DNA of 8,485 nucleotides from contig CAYYQW010000115.1 in NCBI GenBank assembly GCA_964472505.1, forward strand, positions 1 to 8,485, in the 5' to 3' direction. Positions within the stretch are counted from its first letter, which is position 1, and each line of letters starts with the position of its first letter. The translations under genes were made by a program, and so were the position numbers. Below the pieces are notes generated by a model, which was given only the letters and a program-made list of their open reading frames with translations, did not search any database and was not told the DNA's origin. This stretch comes from JAYEIA01 sp964472505 (GTDB lineage: Bacteria; Bacteroidota; Bacteroidia; Bacteroidales; JAADGE01). Below are positions 6,277 through 8,485 of the stretch, in pieces.

Positions 6277-6381
6277 TTATTCAATTTTCTCTGTTAAAGT
6301 AAGCCCGGCAATCAATTCATCAATTGTAAATCCCTCCGGAAAGTCTTCAATCTGATTTTTTAATTTTTTCTTTGTCAACAT
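6277..6381 (-). CDS. 34-residue antitoxin-like peptide, possibly truncated
   Basis: The reading frame is open further upstream (to 6465), but the promoter -7 box at 6412-6405 lies inside that extension, so the ATG at 6381 is the only start on the transcript. The 34-residue product includes IEDFPEGFTIDELIAGLTLTEKIE. FP-E-FTIDELI--L-L-EKIE matches the N-terminal dimerisation-like segment of small Bacteroidota antitoxins that normally run on to 60-75 residues. Here the frame stops right after EKIE and no continuation is visible in any frame, so it is probably a truncated antitoxin, or a genuine micro-protein. It precedes the 83-residue gene by 23 bases. Confidence 0.5.
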   Translation of the reverse strand: MLTKKKLKNQIEDFPEGFTIDELIAGLTLTEKIE

Positions 6382-6404
6382 ATTCGTCTGTTTATTGACT
6401 TTTA

Positions 6405-6412
6405 CAAAGATA
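6405..6412 (-). promoter_or_regulatory. -7 box of the 34-/83-residue gene unit
   Basis: The minus strand reads TATCTTTG, an exact TAnnTTTG. At the expected -33 distance only an AT-rich TATTTA occurs, so the -33 box is weak. The predicted leader to the ATG at 6381 is about 18 bases. Confidence 0.55.
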
Positions 6413-6460
6413 CAACTATTTATTAAAATTAAATATTTTCTTGTTTCATTTCTCATGTAA

Positions 6461-6587
6461 GGCAACCTTGGTCATAAACCCGGTAGCCGCTTCCACTGTC
6501 GTTTCATAAAAGTACGGAATTTTTATTTCACTATATCACAATCCTACAAAACAACTGTGGCTATTGGGTTTGATGCCTTGTTGTGCC
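6461..6587 (-). repeat. attC-like imperfect inverted repeat 4
   Basis: This 127-base element begins 8 bases after the restored stop of the PIN toxin pseudogene. On the minus strand it opens GGCACAACAAGGCATCAAACCC and closes GGGTTTATGACCAAGGTTGCC. The arms pair well: CATCAAACCCAATAGCCAC answers GCGGCTACCGGGTTTATG. The outer ends (GGCACAAC / GGTTGCC) are again complementary. The roughly 60-base loop is AT-rich and unlike the loops of the others. Confidence 0.65.
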
Positions 6588-6595
6588 GTCGTGCT

Positions 6596-6996
6596 TTATT
6601 TTAATTCTTCGATAAAATCTGACCACGTAGTAATCTTAGTTTTCCTTATTTTAGTAATCACAAGTAAATCAGAATCACCGGTTATTAAATAATCAGCCTT
6701 ACTGTCAATTGCGAGATTTAATAAAAAATTGTCTTTAAAATCTCTACACTCATTAATTTCAGAAGACACTTCAATTAATTTCCCATACTTATCAAAGAGC
6801 CTTAACAGGTTTGATATTTTATCATCAGAAAAATATTTCTCGTTTTGGCCACACTCAAGAATTCTTCAATCAGTTCGTTTGAAAAAATCAATATAATCTT
6901 ACCGCTCAACGATAAATCATCAATAAAGTCAAGTCGTTTAGAAATAAGAAAACTTATCCAAAGGTTTGTGTCTAATATTACCCTTTTACTTCTCAT
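6596..6996 (-). pseudogene. PIN-domain toxin with a single-base frameshift
   Basis: The N-terminal half (6996 to about 6845) reads RVILDTNLWISFLISKR, a typical PIN start with D9, then SNELIEEFLSVAK with E44/E45. That frame then runs into a stop at 6802. In another frame, from the GAG at 6841-6839 to the TAA at 6598-6596, the rest of a PIN protein follows without interruption: EKYFSDDKISNLL, then CRDFKDNFLLNLA, then ADYLITGDSDLL, carrying the remaining acidic residues. Joining them needs one extra base near the AAAA run at 6843-6846 and gives about 133 residues, normal for PIN toxins of this type. The cause may be a real mutation or a homopolymer sequencing error. The start overlaps the antitoxin gene by 11 bases. 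Confidence 0.85.
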
Positions 6997-7201
6997 ATCT
7001 GTCTTTTCTTACAGACTCTACTTCCGCTGTTATTTCATCCGGAGATGGAGCGTTATCAGAATATATCCTAAATTCATCCAGTAATTCTTTAAATTCAGAC
7101 TTTACACTTTCCTTTTTAATTCTAATCAAGTCTAATTCAGCCAAGTTTTTAAGTAGCGATTTAGCTTTGGGATTTAATATGTCAATTCTAAATGTTTCCA
7201 T
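6986..7201 (-). CDS. Antitoxin of a PIN toxin-antitoxin pair
   Basis: This 71-residue protein has the layout of small antitoxins paired with PIN toxins: an N-terminal strand and helix METFRIDILNPKAKSLLKNLAELDLIRI (1-28), a linker helix (32-46), and the C-terminal toxin-binding-like segment APSPDEITAEVESVRKDRYEK (51-71). I recognise the 'LNPKA--LL--LA-L-LI' and 'P--EEIT-EVE-VR--RY' pattern from Bacteroidota antitoxins, but do not assign a named family. It lies 11 bases into the toxin gene and has its own promoter. It is intact although the toxin is frameshifted, so it may now act only as an orphan repressor (inference). Confidence 0.8.
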   Translation of the reverse strand: METFRIDILNPKAKSLLKNLAELDLIRIKKESVKSEFKELLDEFRIYSDNAPSPDEITAEVESVRKDRYEK

Positions 7202-7218
7202 TTTGTCCGGTTTTTTTT

Positions 7219-7248
7219 CAAAGATACGAAATTATCATTTAAGTACAA
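7219..7248 (-). promoter_or_regulatory. Promoter of the PIN toxin-antitoxin unit
   Basis: The minus strand has TTG (7248-7246), 19 bases, then TATCTTTG (7226-7219), a good Bacteroidota promoter. The start ATG at 7201 lies 17 bases beyond the -7 box. The promoter lies between attC-like repeat 5 and the antitoxin, so it travels with the cassette. Confidence 0.75.
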
Positions 7249-7267
7249 CACTTTGATCTGTCGGTAT

Positions 7268-7404
7268 GCCACACAACGTTTTCGGGCTTTGCGTTCGGGC
7301 GGACATAGAAGCACAAAACTGTCAACCAGCACAACACTTAAATAGAAGCATAAAGCCTCAAGTTTGCACGTCTGCCCGCCTGACGCAAAACCCGTGTTAG
7401 CGGC
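7268..7404 (-). repeat. attC-like imperfect inverted repeat 5
   Basis: This 137-base element begins 17 bases after the polyprenyl synthase stop. On the minus strand it opens GCCGCTAACACGGGTTTTGCG and closes CGCAAAGCCCGAAAACGTTGTGTGGC. The stem is the best of the six: the TTTTGCGTCAGGCGG arm answers CCGCCCGAACGCAAAG on the other side, with a few extra bases bulged on one strand, as attC stems have. Inside the loop TAGAAGCA occurs twice (7306-7313 and 7354-7361). It is strongly G+C-rich in the stem compared with the flanking genes. Confidence 0.7.
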
Positions 7405-7421
7405 TGCCCTTTTTGTCGTCA

Positions 7422-8384
7422 TTATTTTTTTCGCTCCGTTGTATATTTAACCAAATGTTCCAATGCTTTTCGTGTGTCTGAATCAGGAAAAGAGTATAGT
7501 ATCTTCAAGGCTTCATCACGAAACTGCAACATTTTTTCTTCTGCATATCGTATTCCCCCTACTTTCTTCATCTGTTCTATTAAGAACAATATATTGTCAT
7601 CTGTAACATCCTTGCGTTTTATAATTCTTATTATTTTCTTTCTTAATAAGGCGTCACTATTGTTTAACGTGTACAAAAGAGGTAGTGTTATTTTCTTTTC
7701 TTTGATGTCACTACCTGTTGGTTTACCAATTTCCAATTCACTATAATCCAATAAATCATCTTTTATTTGAAACGCCATTCCCACGTTTTCACCAAACTGA
7801 TAAAATTTACAAATTGAATCTTCGTCTTTAAATGTTGAAGCAGCTCCAGCGGAACAAGCGGATGCTAATAATGAAGCCGTTTTTCCTTTAATGACTTCAT
7901 AATATATTTCTTCGTCAAAATTTATTTTTCTTGCTTTCACCATTTGTAATAACTCTCCAGAAACAACTTTTTCTATTGATGAAGAGAGAATTTTTAATAT
8001 TTTGTAATCTTGATTTTCTACTAATAAAGAAATGGCTTTCGCAAATAAAATGTCGCCTACGGAAACTGCAATTTTGTTTTTCCATAGAGCATTTACTGAA
8101 AATGTACCACGTCTCTGTGCCGAATTATCAACAATATCATCGTGAATTAACGAAGATGTATGTATCATTTCAACAAATAAAGCCGCCCTATATGTCGTGT
8201 CATTAATTGTTCCCCCAATACGGGAACACAAGAGTACAAACATTGGTCTCATTTGTTTACCTTTTGTTTTTGCTAAGAAGGAAAGAATTTTGTCAAGCAA
8301 TCCAATCTGACTTTTAAAAGAGTCATTAAAGTATCTGTCAAATATTTTTAGTTCATTTCCAATTGCTTGCTCAATTTGTTGCAT
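7422..8384 (-). CDS. Long-chain trans-polyprenyl diphosphate synthase
   Basis: This 320-residue enzyme condenses isopentenyl diphosphate onto an allylic diphosphate to make a long polyprenyl chain, in most Bacteroidota the menaquinone side chain. All motifs are present: GKQMRP (42-47), the first aspartate-rich motif DDIVD (82-86) followed by RRG (91-93), GELLQ (143-147), KGKTA (166-170), and the second aspartate-rich motif DDLLD (209-213) with GKPTGSD and KEKK after it. The residue five before the first motif is Ser77, small, which in this family goes with long products rather than C15. The length is normal and nothing is broken. It is flanked on both sides by attC-like repeats and starts 46 bases after one, without a clear TAnnTTTG box. 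It could be the genome's only such enzyme or a second copy; the window does not say. Confidence 0.93.
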   Translation of the reverse strand: MQQIEQAIGNELKIFDRYFNDSFKSQIGLLDKILSFLAKTKGKQMRPMFVLLCSRIGGTINDTTYRAALFVEMIHTSSLIHDDIVDNSAQRRGTFSVNALWKNKIAVSVGDILFAKAISLLVENQDYKILKILSSSIEKVVSGELLQMVKARKINFDEEIYYEVIKGKTASLLASACSAGAASTFKDEDSICKFYQFGENVGMAFQIKDDLLDYSELEIGKPTGSDIKEKKITLPLLYTLNNSDALLRKKIIRIIKRKDVTDDNILFLIEQMKKVGGIRYAEEKMLQFRDEALKILYSFPDSDTRKALEHLVKYTTERKK

Positions 8385-8429
8385 AGTGTTTTAATCTCTG
8401 TTCTGTCATAGGTGCGGCTCGTAAGGGTT

Positions 8430-8485
8430 GCCGCTAACATTCGTATAAACAACCGGCGTTTATTTCGCATATAGCTAATCTGGTT
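8430..8485 (-). repeat. attC-like repeat 6, cut by the window edge
   Basis: Only one arm and part of the loop are visible. On the minus strand it ends TTTATACGAATGTTAGCGGC. It belongs to the same subfamily as repeat 3 (29 of 33 bases identical in the arm). A short inverted repeat, GCGGC...GCCGC (8414-8418 and 8430-8434), overlaps its end, just ahead of the polyprenyl synthase start. The other arm should lie within about 90 bases beyond the window. Confidence 0.6.

Noticed and set aside
6838..6850. Programmed ribosomal frameshift in the PIN toxin
   Set aside because: The in-frame context GCC-AAA-ACG does not form an X-XXY-YYZ slippery heptamer, and no following stem was seen; mutation or sequencing error is simpler.
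7174..7422. An 82-residue minus-strand frame after the polyprenyl synthase
   Set aside because: It is translated attC-like repeat 5 plus the antitoxin promoter, and overlaps the true antitoxin start.
2571..8485. CRISPR array
   Set aside because: The repeats are 127-137 bases, imperfect, divergent and separated by genes of 0.8-2 kb, with none of the short regular repeat-spacer structure.
1..8485. tRNA or rRNA genes
   Set aside because: No cloverleaf-like stretch with TTCRANYC-type arms or rRNA-like sequence was noticed on either strand by eye.

Overview
The window looks like a chromosome segment of a Bacteroidota (Bacteroidetes) bacterium. The clearest sign is the promoter type: four minus-strand transcription units begin just after a TAnnTTTG -7 box, and in one of them a TTTG -33 box sits exactly 19 bases upstream. 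Start codons also lack clear Shine-Dalgarno sequences, and the intergenic DNA is AT-rich. The genus cannot be read from the sequence.

The left quarter (148-2495, plus strand) is a compact three-gene operon: a small protein resembling SCP2-type lipid carriers, an iron-containing alcohol dehydrogenase with all four metal ligands, and a TetR-family regulator. It is visibly richer in G+C than what follows. An imperfect 14-base tandem repeat lies upstream of it.

Everything from about 2571 to the right edge is arranged differently. All genes are on the minus strand. They fall into five blocks: a UPF0175/DUF3368 toxin-antitoxin pair; an SMC/AAA-type ATPase with an unrecognised 148-residue partner; a 34-residue plus an 83-residue small protein; an antitoxin with a frameshifted PIN toxin; and a long-chain polyprenyl diphosphate synthase. 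A 127-137 base imperfect inverted repeat lies 3' of every block, and a sixth repeat, cut by the window edge, precedes the synthase. On the coding strand these repeats start with something like GCCGCTAAC, GCCCAAT or GGCACAAC, and end with GTTAGCG, GTTGGGC or GTTGCC. In four of five blocks the repeat begins only 8-21 bases after the stop codon. Repeat arms are related while the loops and the cargo differ.

This is the layout of an integron cassette array (gene plus attC, all in one direction, mostly with their own promoters and TA or defence cargo), but no integrase is in the window. The reading is therefore an attC-like array lacking an integrase, or a Bacteroidota-specific dispersed repeat that behaves like one. 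Its left end abuts the alcohol dehydrogenase operon.

Other points of interest are: the ATPase/148-residue pair as a possible unrecognised defence system; a perfect 41-base inverted repeat flanking one attC-like site, which duplicates the ATPase promoter without its -7 box; a single-base frameshift in the PIN toxin; and a metabolic gene (polyprenyl synthase) lodged among accessory cassettes.
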